Translations under genes and position numbers: made by a program
NCBI GenBank assembly: GCA_023440865.1
Contig: JAEXRM010000115.1
Coordinates: 1 to 20,529, forward strand
Source: Bacillota bacterium
Lineage (GTDB): Bacteria > Bacillota > Clostridia > DSM-8532
DNA length: 20,529 bases
Reading direction: 5' to 3'
Notes under the pieces: model-generated
What the model saw: only the letters and a program-made list of their open reading frames with translations
Told to the model about the DNA's origin: nothing
The model's database searches: none
Part shown: in pieces, positions 7,402 to 14,354 of the stretch
Position numbering within the stretch: the stretch's first letter is position 1
Layout of the letters: each line of letters starts with the position of its first letter

Positions 7402-7533
7402 GCAAATCACCTCTTTTTCTTAACAGGTTGGCCGTGTGAACCGACAGGCTTTGCCGGACAGGTGGACTTGTCCGCTGCGCTGCGGTGGACGTGGAAATGA
7501 AAACAAATAAAACCTACAGGAATAATAGTGAAA

Positions 7534-7562
7534 ATCATAAACCCGCATGAAAGGCATGTCAA
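7534..7562 (-). promoter_or_regulatory. Promoter of the nitrogenase-like operon
   Basis: Read on the minus strand, TTGACA (7557-7562) and TATGAT (7534-7539) are spaced exactly 17 bp, a near-consensus sigma-A promoter. The predicted leader to the TTG start is about 125 nt. It contains ATAAAACCTA (plus-strand reading, 7507-7516), also found in front of hydE, and a GC-rich foldable stretch (about 7435-7500). Confidence 0.75.
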
Positions 7563-7593
7563 GTGCATTTCTCGTTGTAAAAAAAGCTGATAA

Positions 7594-7627
7594 GAAACCC
7601 GTGGGGGGATTGACAGGATCGGGTTTC
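7594..7627 (+). promoter_or_regulatory. Inverted repeat bracketing the -35 box of the MBL/importer operon
   Basis: GAAACCCG (7594-7601) and CGGGTTTC (7620-7627) are a perfect 8-bp inverted repeat with 18 bp between the arms. The arms flank the TTGACA box at 7610-7615. This placement is typical of an operator for a dimeric regulator, but no regulator gene is in the window. Confidence 0.45.
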
Positions 7628-7639
7628 CACCGATAGAAT
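7610..7639 (+). promoter_or_regulatory. Promoter of the MBL-hydrolase/ABC-importer operon
   Basis: Consensus TTGACA and TAGAAT are separated by 18 bp, 42 bp before the MBL start codon. It is divergent from the nitrogenase-like promoter, with the two -35 boxes about 48 bp apart, so the two units could be co-regulated from one region. Confidence 0.8.
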
Positions 7640-7643
7640 CGAC

Positions 7644-7671
7644 AAAACAGACCGGAATACTAATAAAAAAG
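7644..7671 (+). repeat. Shared leader element, copy 1 (MBL/importer operon)
   Basis: A 28-bp segment starts 4 nt after the -10 box, at about the transcription start. It begins AAAACAGA and contains CGGAA and ACTAATAAA. It matches 25 of 28 bases of the segment at 18494-18521 in front of metNIQ, with identical spacing to the -10 box. Confidence 0.8.
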
Positions 7672-7681
7672 GGGGGAGAGG

Positions 7682-8557
7682 ATGACACGGTACCGGATGG
7701 AGAAGCTGCTTCCCACGCTGCATGCGGTGGAGGAGGTCGTGCCTGGAATGCCTTTTCCCATCCGCATGCATCTGGTGATCGGATCACGACGGGCGGCGCT
7801 GGTCGATACGGGCCTGGGGACCGGGAATCTACGCGCCGTGGTGGAAGCCGTCACCCGCCTGCCTGTTGTCGTGCTCCACACGCATGGGCACGGTGACCAT
7901 GTCGGAGCGGACGCTCTCTTTGACAACCACTTCCTCCATCCATCCGAACAGTCCGGAATCGATGGCGGGTATGCTTTTGGAAAAACCGCAGCCTCCCGGC
8001 TGGCATTTCTCTCCTCTCTTCTTCCGGAGGATCCGGCCGCCGTGGCGGAGATCGCCGGCACCCTGGTGGAGGGGCGGGCCGTCCGTTACCGGCACCTGCG
8101 GGATGGTGACCGGATCGATCTGGGCGGCGTTGTCCTGGATGCCGTTCACATTCCGGGACACACACCGGGTTCCGTGGCCTTTGTGGACCGTCGGAACGGT
8201 CAGGCGTTCACCGGTGACGGCATTGCCGACATCCATTGGTTCGATGGGACGAATGCGTCGACGGTCTCGGCGTTCCGTCGGACACTCGATCGTTTTCTTG
8301 CCAGGGCGGAGGGCGTGGTCGCATGCCATGCCGCTCACATGCCGGCGCCATTCGATCTTGGCCTGGTCCGGCAGCTGCGTCGTGCCGCGATGGATGTGCT
8401 GGAAGGCTCCGACGATCCGGTGGAACTGGCTGACTACGGATTTCTGAAGCACGGGCACCTGTTCGCTCACCGGGCGGGGGGTGCAACCCTGTATTACGAC
8501 CGTGACCACGTCCACGACCATGCCTGCACGGGGCGGACCTTCTGTACCAAGGCCTGA
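7682..8557 (+). CDS. MBL-fold metallo-hydrolase (291 aa)
   Basis: This is a metallo-beta-lactamase superfamily hydrolase, probably dinuclear. It has the HxHxDH metal site within LHTHGHGDHVGAD (His68, His70, Asp72, His73). The further ligand-bearing segments are IPGHTPGSVAF (third-site His), FTGDGIAD (bridging Asp) and VACHAAHMP (last His), all in the expected order. The fold spans about residues 10-225. The C-terminal 60 residues are His-rich (KHGHLFAH, DRDHVHDHACTG), which might bind extra metal. There is no signal peptide, so it acts in the cytoplasm. The substrate is unknown; family members cleave thioesters, lactones, phosphodiesters and other esters. The ATG follows GGGGGGAGAGG. It is the first gene after the shared promoter and leader. 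A weak terminator hairpin overlaps its stop codon, so the importer genes downstream may be expressed by read-through. Confidence 0.85.
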   Translation: MTRYRMEKLLPTLHAVEEVVPGMPFPIRMHLVIGSRRAALVDTGLGTGNLRAVVEAVTRLPVVVLHTHGHGDHVGADALFDNHFLHPSEQSGIDGGYAFGKTAASRLAFLSSLLPEDPAAVAEIAGTLVEGRAVRYRHLRDGDRIDLGGVVLDAVHIPGHTPGSVAFVDRRNGQAFTGDGIADIHWFDGTNASTVSAFRRTLDRFLARAEGVVACHAAHMPAPFDLGLVRQLRRAAMDVLEGSDDPVELADYGFLKHGHLFAHRAGGATLYYDRDHVHDHACTGRTFCTKA

Positions 8558-8576
8558 CTGTCGCGGTCAGGCCTTT
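8549..8576 (+). terminator. Weak terminator/attenuator hairpin overlapping the MBL stop codon
   Basis: AAGGCCTGAC/GTCAGGCCTT is a perfect 10-bp stem with a 7-nt loop, followed by only one further T. Since no clear promoter precedes the next gene, partial termination between the MBL gene and the importer genes is more likely than a full stop. Confidence 0.5.
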
Positions 8577-8609
8577 CGGAACCATGGAATGGTCCCGTTC
8601 CAGGAACGG
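8577..8609 (+). repeat. Overlapping dyads upstream of the solute-binding protein gene
   Basis: CGGAACCAT-GGA-ATGGTCCCG (8577-8597, 8 of 9 pairs) overlaps the perfect odd palindrome CCGTTCC-A-GGAACGG (8595-8609). The two structures share CCG and are mutually exclusive in RNA. As DNA they could be an operator. There is no obvious -35/-10 pair beside them. Confidence 0.3.
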
Positions 8610-8675
8610 ATGACCGACAGAAACGGCAGTTGGAACGACAGAAAGAAACGATGGACAGCATGGAAGGAGCTCATC

Positions 8676-10298
8676 ATGAAACAAAGCCGAATCATCGCAC
8701 GCATCACCTCGGTCGCACTTGTCGCCGCCCTTCTGGCGGGGCTCTCCGCTTGCGGGAACGCGGTTTCGCCCGTTGCCTCATCGGGTGCCGCGGAAAAGGC
8801 CGCTTCCTCGTCCGCCGCGACGGAAGCCACCACGACGACCGTTGCAGCCGAAAGCGCCGCAGCCTCCGATAGCGCCCCGCCCGCCGGACCCAAGGCGGGC
8901 GGCGAGATCACCGTAGCCGTCACCACCGAGCCGGATCATCTGGATCCGTTCCTGGCAACCGGTGCCGACACGCGGTCCATCCTGTTCAATCTGTTCGAGG
9001 GCCTTGTCAAGCCGGACAAGGACGGCAATCTGGTGCCGGCGGTCGCGGCCGCGCTGCCGGACGTGTCCTCCGATTTCCTGATCTATACCTTCAAGGTGCG
9101 CGACGGCGTCCTGTTCCACAATGGCGCGCCGGTCACGGCGGCGGATGTCGTCTTCTCGCTGGAAACCGCGAAGGCCGCCAAGATCGCCGGTCTTGACAAC
9201 ATCAAGGCCATCACGGCCGTGGACGGGACGACGGTGAAGATCGAGCTGGTGAAGCCGGACAACGAATTCCTTCCGTATCTCACGGTGGCGGTCGTGCCGA
9301 AGGATTATGCCGATCAGAACACCAAGCCGGTCGGAACCGGGCCGTTTGCCTTCGAATCCTTCACCCCGCAGCAGTCGGTGGTTCTGGTCCGAAACACCGC
9401 ATACTGGCAGAAGGATCTTCCCTACCTTGACAAGCTGACCTTCAAGATCGAGGCGGACACCAACGCGGTTCTTCTGGACCTGCAGGCCGGCACCATCGAC
9501 TTCGCCGGTGTGGCGGATGAAAGCGTTGCCGGTCAGATCGCGGCGAATTTCGACATCGTCCAGTCCAATTCGAATGCCGTGCAGCAGGTGAACCTCAATG
9601 AGTCGTTCAAGCCGTTCGCAGATGTCCGGGTCCGTCAGGCGCTGAGCTATGCGATCGACCCCGATGAGATCATCCAGACCGTCAATTTCGGCAAGGGCAC
9701 ACGGGTCGGCACACCGATCATCCCCCTGTTCAAGAACTACTATGACGAAACCCTGGCGACAGCGTACCCCAAGAATCCCGACAAGGCCAAGCAGCTGCTG
9801 GCGGACGCCGGATATGCAACGGGACTGAAGTTCACCATCACCGTACCCTCGAACTACAAGGTGCACGTCGATACCGCCCAGGTCATCGTCAACCAGCTTG
9901 CCGCCATCGGTGTCACCGCGGAGATCAAGCTGGTGGACTGGCCCACCTGGATCGAGAAGGTATATCTTGGGCGGGAATACGAGGCGACCATCATCTCCGT
10001 CGACGGGGCCAACCTGTCGCCGAAGAGCTATCTGGGCCGCTATGTGTCCACCGCCTCCGGCAACTTCTTCAATTACAGCAGCAAGGCGTTTGACGACCTG
10101 TACGCGCGGGCGGACGCGGAAACCGACGCCGTGAAGCGCGTGGCGCTGTTCAAGGAGGCGCAGCGGCTCATATCCGCGGACGCGGTCAATGTCTTCATCC
10201 AGGACATCGCCAGCCAGAACGCCTTGAAAAAGGGGTTTGCGGGCTACACGCCCTATCCGCTCTTTGTGACGGATTATTCCCTGATCCACCAACAGTGA
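8676..10298 (+). CDS. ABC importer solute-binding lipoprotein, family 5 (Opp/Dpp/Nik type), 540 aa
   Basis: This is an extracytoplasmic lipoprotein that captures the substrate for the importer encoded downstream. It has a signal peptide with lipobox LSAC; lipidated Cys26 is followed by a roughly 50-residue Ser/Ala/Thr-rich tether (27-75). The SBP_bac_5 domain then begins with GGEITVAVTTEPDHLDPF, the typical 'peptide/nickel' opening. Further family features are LVKPDKDGNLVPAVA, FKVRDGVLFHNGAPVTAADVVFSLE, VGTGPFAFESF, and VRQALSYAIDPDEIIQTVNFGKG. Length is normal. Start choice: the ATG at 8676 follows AAGGAG and gives a proper signal peptide, while the open frame extends about 65 codons further with no such features. 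The ligand may be a peptide, metal chelate, opine, glycoside or other organic compound; family 5 does not allow assignment by sequence. Confidence 0.88.
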   Translation: MKQSRIIARITSVALVAALLAGLSACGNAVSPVASSGAAEKAASSSAATEATTTTVAAESAAASDSAPPAGPKAGGEITVAVTTEPDHLDPFLATGADTRSILFNLFEGLVKPDKDGNLVPAVAAALPDVSSDFLIYTFKVRDGVLFHNGAPVTAADVVFSLETAKAAKIAGLDNIKAITAVDGTTVKIELVKPDNEFLPYLTVAVVPKDYADQNTKPVGTGPFAFESFTPQQSVVLVRNTAYWQKDLPYLDKLTFKIEADTNAVLLDLQAGTIDFAGVADESVAGQIAANFDIVQSNSNAVQQVNLNESFKPFADVRVRQALSYAIDPDEIIQTVNFGKGTRVGTPIIPLFKNYYDETLATAYPKNPDKAKQLLADAGYATGLKFTITVPSNYKVHVDTAQVIVNQLAAIGVTAEIKLVDWPTWIEKVYLGREYEATIISVDGANLSPKSYLGRYVSTASGNFFNYSSKAFDDLYARADAETDAVKRVALFKEAQRLISADAVNVFIQDIASQNALKKGFAGYTPYPLFVTDYSLIHQQ

Positions 10299-10344
10299 CC
10301 GCTGCACCATGAATCGCCCAACCGTCATGCTGTACGCCTGGTTG

Positions 10345-10383
10345 CCGGCACCGCTTGTCCTGATGCGGGAGGGGCGGTGCCGG
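10345..10383 (+). terminator. Stable hairpin between binding-protein and permease genes
   Basis: CCGGCACCGC/GCGGTGCCGG is a perfect 10-bp stem with a 19-nt loop and no T-tract. Hairpins at this operon position often protect the binding-protein message from 3' decay and lower expression of the membrane genes. It is more likely that kind of processing or stabilising element than a full terminator. Confidence 0.45.
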
Positions 10384-10406
10384 TCGATCATGGCCGGGGG
10401 AGGACC

Positions 10407-11348
10407 ATGTTCGATCTGATCCGCCGGTTCCTGAGCCTGATCGCCACGCTGCTGCTGGTGTCGATCCTCACGTTCCTCGCCTTTGCCGTCATACCGGGAG
10501 ATCCGGTGACGCTGATCCTCGGTACGGAGGCGACGCCGGACCGGGTGGAGGTGCTCCGCCATCAGCTTGGCCTCGACAGTCCGCTGCCGGCGAGGTATGC
10601 GGCCTGGATCGGGGGTCTGGTGCAAGGGAACCCCGGCACCTCCATCCGGTATGACGCACCGGTCGGGGAACTGATCGCGGCACGGCTGCCTGTGACTGCC
10701 TGGCTGGCGGTGCTGTCCTTGGGCTTCATCCTGGTTCTGACGCTTCCGGCCTCCCTGCTCGGCGTGCTCCGGCAGGGGAGGATGTCGGACCGGATCCTGG
10801 GCACGTTGCTGATGCTGTCCATCTCCGTTCCGGGGTTCTTCCTCGGCATTCTGATCCTTTGGTTCTTCGGCATCGTGCTCGGTGTGTTCCAGCCGGGCGG
10901 TTATGTGCCGTATGACAAGGATTTTGCGGGCTTTCTCCGGTACTTGGCGTTTCCGGCGCTGGCCATCGCGTTGCCGAATGCGGCCGTGCTCGTGAAATTC
11001 CTTCGGACCTCGGCCATCGGGCAGATGAAGGCGGACTATGTCCGGACTGCCCGAAGCAAGGGCAGCAGCGAGCACCGGCTGATCCTGGCGCATGTGCTGC
11101 GCAATGCGGTCATTCCGGTCGTGCCGCTGCTCGGCATGGTCGTGGCCGAGACATTCGCCGGCACCATCCTCGTCGAGCAGGTGTTCGGATTGCCCGGTCT
11201 GGGAAGGCTTCTGACCGCTTCCATCACATCCCGGGACTTTCCCCTGGTGGAAAGCCTGGTGATGCTCATCGCCGTGGTGGTCGTGGTGGCGAATTTTATG
11301 TCGGATGTGCTGATGCAGGTGCTGGACCCGCGCATCCGGGTGAGGTGA
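10407..11348 (+). CDS. ABC importer permease, DppB/OppB type (313 aa)
   Basis: This is the first membrane subunit of the peptide/nickel-type importer. It has an N-terminal membrane segment after FDLIRRFLSL, then the periplasmic segment with IPGDPVTLILGTEATPDRVEVLRHQLGLDSPLPARY, characteristic of the DppB/OppB/NikB group. The transmembrane-rich core follows, and the cytoplasmic EAA loop reads RTARSKGSSEHRLILAHVLRNAVIPVVPLLG, which docks the ATPase. About six helices are predicted by eye. The ATG at 10407 follows GGGGGAGG; the longer in-frame GTG at 10377 falls inside the intergenic hairpin and is disfavoured. The gene overlaps the Shine-Dalgarno region of the next permease gene, indicating translational coupling. 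Confidence 0.9.
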   Translation: MFDLIRRFLSLIATLLLVSILTFLAFAVIPGDPVTLILGTEATPDRVEVLRHQLGLDSPLPARYAAWIGGLVQGNPGTSIRYDAPVGELIAARLPVTAWLAVLSLGFILVLTLPASLLGVLRQGRMSDRILGTLLMLSISVPGFFLGILILWFFGIVLGVFQPGGYVPYDKDFAGFLRYLAFPALAIALPNAAVLVKFLRTSAIGQMKADYVRTARSKGSSEHRLILAHVLRNAVIPVVPLLGMVVAETFAGTILVEQVFGLPGLGRLLTASITSRDFPLVESLVMLIAVVVVVANFMSDVLMQVLDPRIRVR

Positions 11349-11350
11349 AC

Positions 11351-12148
11351 ATGAAACGATGGGACCCGGATCTATGCCTCGGGCTTCTCCTGACCGGCCT
11401 GGTGCTCCTGCTGATGGGCATCGGTCTGGTGCAAACGCCACATGACCCGAATGCCATGGATGCCGCAAACCGGTTTCTCGGGCCGATGGGCTCGCATCCC
11501 CTTGGCACGGACAACTTCGGCCGCGACAACCTCAGCCGCATCATGCTGGGCATGCGGTACACCTTCCTGGTGGCCGCCGGAACGGTCTCCATCGGTCTGC
11601 TGGCGGGGCTCCTGCTCGGCATGCCCGCCGGCTGGTTCGGCGGGCTGGCGGATGAGGCGGTCATGCGGCTGATGGATGCGATGACCTCCTTTCCCGGCAT
11701 CCTGCTGGCGCTCGTGATGGTCACCGTGCTCGACAACGGGCGGTACGACATCCTCATCGCACTGGGCATCCTCTTCGTCCCCAGCTTCACGCGCATCGCC
11801 AGGGGCGGTGTGCTCCAGTACCGGGAAGCGGAGTTCGTCAAAAGCGCGCAGGTGTTTGGCGCAGGATGGATGCGCATCCTCTTCGTCCACATCCTGCCCA
11901 ATCTTGTGCCCCAGCTCCTTGCGGCCGTTGTCGTGGGCCTGTCGAATGCCATCCTGGCCGAGTCGGGCATGAGTTACCTCGGTCTTGGCATCCAGCCGCC
12001 GGCGGCCAGTCTCGGACGCATGCTTTCGGAGGCCCAGCCCTTTCTCTTCCATTCGCCGTGGGGGGCGCTGGCACCCGGTCTGGCCATCGTGACGACCGTG
12101 CTGGGGTTGAACGCGCTGGGCGAAGGACTTGGGAAACGGTTCGGCTGA
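11351..12148 (+). CDS. ABC importer permease, DppC/OppC type (265 aa)
   Basis: This is the second membrane subunit, pairing with the DppB-type permease. Family hallmarks are an N-terminal membrane segment and MDAANRFLGPMGSHPLGTDNFGRDNLSRIMLGMRYTF, whose HPLGTDxxGRD part is diagnostic of DppC/OppC/NikC. The EAA loop is EFVKSAQVFGAGWMRILFVHILPNLVPQLL, followed by a late ILAESGMSYLGLGIQPPAASLGRML segment. Five to six membrane segments are visible. The ATG is 2 bp after the preceding stop codon and follows GAGGTGA, so it is translated with the upstream gene. The ATPase genes follow immediately. Confidence 0.9.
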   Translation: MKRWDPDLCLGLLLTGLVLLLMGIGLVQTPHDPNAMDAANRFLGPMGSHPLGTDNFGRDNLSRIMLGMRYTFLVAAGTVSIGLLAGLLLGMPAGWFGGLADEAVMRLMDAMTSFPGILLALVMVTVLDNGRYDILIALGILFVPSFTRIARGGVLQYREAEFVKSAQVFGAGWMRILFVHILPNLVPQLLAAVVVGLSNAILAESGMSYLGLGIQPPAASLGRMLSEAQPFLFHSPWGALAPGLAIVTTVLGLNALGEGLGKRFG

Positions 12149-12169
12149 ACAGGGAAAAGGAGGATGCGC

Positions 12170-13162
12170 ATGGATGCATTGCTGGAGGCCAGCGGGCTGC
12201 ACATCAGCGCAGGTCGCGGTAAGGAACGGGTTCTGGCAGTCCGTGGCCTGGATCTTCGGATCGAACCGGGAGAGATCCTGGGTCTTGTCGGGGAATCGGG
12301 TTGCGGAAAGAGCCTGACGGCGCTGGCAATCGCCGGGTTGCTGCCGCCGGGGGTATCCGTGACCGGCGGGAACCTCCTGTTTGATGGCCGGGACCTTGCC
12401 TCCCTTTCGCCAAGGGAGCGCAGGAACCTGCAGGGCAGGGACATCTCGATGATCTTCCAGGAGCCGATGACCTCCCTGAATCCCACCATGCGGATCGGCC
12501 GGCAGGTGGAGGAGGTGTTGGCCCTGCACACCGGATACGGAAAAGAGGAAAGACGCGCACGGGTGCTGGACATCCTGGCGCGTGTGGGGCTGACGGATCC
12601 GGCCGGAATCGCGGAGCGGTATCCCCACCAGCTGTCCGGCGGCATGCGGCAGCGTGTGGTCATTGCGATGGCCGTGATCCTGCGTCCCCGGCTCATCATC
12701 GCGGACGAGCCGACCACGGCGCTGGATGTGACCATCCAGGCGCAGATTCTGGATCTACTTCGGCAAATCAACCGGGATTCGGGCTGCGCCATCCTGTTCA
12801 TCTCCCACGATCTTGGCGTGGTCAGCCGTCTGTGCGACCGGGTGACCGTTCTGTACGCGGGGCGTGCCGCCGAATGCGGCAGCACCAGGAACATCTTCCT
12901 CCACCCGGTGCATCCCTATACGGAAGGGCTTCTGGGCGCCATTCCGGGGCGGGACACAAGGGGGCGGGAGCTGGCCGGCATTCCGGGACGCGTGCCCGTC
13001 TTGGCCGAGAAGATGGCGGGATGTGCCTTCGCGTCACGGTGCAGGCAATCCGCCGCGGTGTGTTTCCGGGAGCGGCCGGCCATGATTGCATTGGGTCCGG
13101 AGCATGGTGTCGCCTGTCATCGGGTGGACAGGGAAAGCGAGATGGAGCATGTCCGTATTTGA
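12170..13162 (+). CDS. ABC importer ATPase, DppD/OppD type (330 aa)
   Basis: This is one of two cytoplasmic ATPases powering the importer. It has Walker A GESGCGKS at residues 41-48, a Q-loop in FQEPMTSLNP, the signature LSGGMRQR at 155-162 (the Met is typical of DppD/OppD), Walker B LIIADEP at 175-181, and the switch His at 213. The C-terminal oligopeptide-transporter extension carries the conserved cysteine pattern in GCAFASRC...CF. This region binds an Fe-S cluster in some characterised relatives and may do so here. Start choice: ATG occurs at 12164 and 12170, and AGGAGG ends right before the first, so the second is correctly spaced. The 3' end overlaps the second ATPase gene by 14 bp. Confidence 0.9.
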   Translation: MDALLEASGLHISAGRGKERVLAVRGLDLRIEPGEILGLVGESGCGKSLTALAIAGLLPPGVSVTGGNLLFDGRDLASLSPRERRNLQGRDISMIFQEPMTSLNPTMRIGRQVEEVLALHTGYGKEERRARVLDILARVGLTDPAGIAERYPHQLSGGMRQRVVIAMAVILRPRLIIADEPTTALDVTIQAQILDLLRQINRDSGCAILFISHDLGVVSRLCDRVTVLYAGRAAECGSTRNIFLHPVHPYTEGLLGAIPGRDTRGRELAGIPGRVPVLAEKMAGCAFASRCRQSAAVCFRERPAMIALGPEHGVACHRVDRESEMEHVRI

Positions 13163-14168
13163 GGATGTTCTGGTCCTTCGACAGGTAGGCAAACGGTATC
13201 GGCCGGACGGTCAGCGCTTCGGCCGGAGCAGACCAAGGGAGCCGGTGCTGCGGGATGTATCCCTGTCGGTCCGCCGTGGGGAGCTGTTCGGATTGGTGGG
13301 TGAAAGCGGGTGCGGCAAATCCACGCTGGGCAGGGCCATTGTCCGCCTGTTCCACGACTTCACCGGCGACATCCTGCTCGATGGCGAGAACACGCGGGAA
13401 ATGGGCGACATCAGCCGCAAGGTGCAGATCGTGTTTCAGGATCCGTCCGGATCGCTCAACCCGCGCAAGCGGATCGGATGGATCCTCGAGGAGCCGCTGC
13501 GCATCCACCGCATCGGCACAAGGGCGCAGCGCGTGGCGCAGGTCAATCGCATGCTCGAACGGGTCGGGCTGGACAGCAGCTTCCGGAGCCGATTCCCCCA
13601 CGAGCTCAGCGGCGGCCAGCGCCAGCGTGTCAGCATAGGCTGCGCGCTCATGCTCGAGCCACGGCTGCTGGTCGCCGACGAACCCGTTTCGGCACTCGAT
13701 GTGTCCGTCCAGGCCCAGATCCTCAACCTCATGCGGACGCTTCATGCGCAGATGGGTCTTTCCATGCTGTTCATCTCCCACAACCTGGACGTCGTGTACC
13801 ACCTGTGCGACCGTGTGGCGGTGATGTACCGGGGGGAGATCGTGGAGCTGGCCCGGGCGGAAACCCTGTACGACGCACCGGCGCATCCATATACGCAGCT
13901 CCTGCTGGAAGCCGTGCCGAGGATGGATGCAGGAAAGGCGGCCATGCCTTCCAGGCCTGGTTCGGTTGATTCTCAAGAGGGTAGACAGGGGGATGCCCCG
14001 GTTGACGGGATGCTGGCAGACAGCAAGGGGTGCGCTTTTTCTCCCCGATGCCCGCACGCCATCGGTCCATGCAGCCGGACGCACCCGCCCCTTGAGCGGA
14101 TGGTGGACGAAACGGGCGGGGAGCACCTGGTCCGCTGCCATCTCCGGACGGCAGGACGGGAAGGGTGA
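13149..14168 (+). CDS. ABC importer ATPase, DppF/OppF type (339 aa)
   Basis: This is the second ATPase, completing the five-gene importer. It has Walker A GESGCGKST (51-59), a Q-loop in VFQDPSGSLNPRKRIG (diagnostic of DppF/OppF), signature LSGGQRQR (153-160), Walker B LLVADEP (173-179) and switch His211. The C-terminal extension has KGCAFSPRCPHAIGPC, again with the family's cysteine pattern. Between them lies a non-conserved linker (about 275-300) that is longer than usual. The ATG at 13149 overlaps the previous gene. The ribosome binding site is poor (GGAG sits only 1 nt away), so initiation probably depends on coupling. Upstream alternative starts have no better site. Confidence 0.88.
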   Translation: MSVFEDVLVLRQVGKRYRPDGQRFGRSRPREPVLRDVSLSVRRGELFGLVGESGCGKSTLGRAIVRLFHDFTGDILLDGENTREMGDISRKVQIVFQDPSGSLNPRKRIGWILEEPLRIHRIGTRAQRVAQVNRMLERVGLDSSFRSRFPHELSGGQRQRVSIGCALMLEPRLLVADEPVSALDVSVQAQILNLMRTLHAQMGLSMLFISHNLDVVYHLCDRVAVMYRGEIVELARAETLYDAPAHPYTQLLLEAVPRMDAGKAAMPSRPGSVDSQEGRQGDAPVDGMLADSKGCAFSPRCPHAIGPCSRTHPPLERMVDETGGEHLVRCHLRTAGREG

Positions 14169-14182
14169 CGCGAGCGCATGCC

Positions 14183-14224
14183 ATGCCGGCGGATCGGGAA
14201 CGACGCGGCCCGATCCACCGGCAT
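14183..14224. terminator. Long hairpin after importer operon
   Basis: ATGCCGG-C-GGATCGGG pairs with CCCGATCC-A-CCGGCAT (15 of 16 positions) around a 10-nt loop, 14 bp after the last importer gene. There is no T-tract, but the stem is very stable and sits between convergent genes, so an end-of-transcript role for one or both strands is likely. Confidence 0.55.
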
Positions 14225-14255
14225 ACATCGATCCGGAAGCAGGGACATGAAAACA

Positions 14256-14281
14256 CATGGCATCCCTGGGAGCATGCCATG
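14256..14281. repeat. Second intergenic dyad of the ATGCCAT type
   Basis: CATGGCAT and ATGCCATG form a perfect 8-bp stem with a 10-nt loop. ATGCCAT or its complement also occurs at 14178 and 14331 in this 186-bp gap, with a shortened TGGCAT at 14303. No gene is visible in the gap. Confidence 0.4.
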
Positions 14282-14354
14282 CGTTCCTCTTGCGCGAACC
14301 AGTGGCATATGGGCGGGAGAATCAAATGTCATGCCATTCGGGCGACAACCGGGA

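Noticed and set aside
8778..11468. An 896-codon open frame on the minus strand opposite the importer genes
   Set aside because: It lies antisense to clearly recognisable binding-protein and permease genes. It has low-complexity Arg/Gly/His/Asp-rich composition and no domain; it is a by-product of high third-position GC.
8676..14168. Naming the importer nikABCDE or oppABCDF
   Set aside because: Family-5 binding proteins carry peptides, nickel chelates, opines, sugars and others. No residue pattern visible here decides the ligand.
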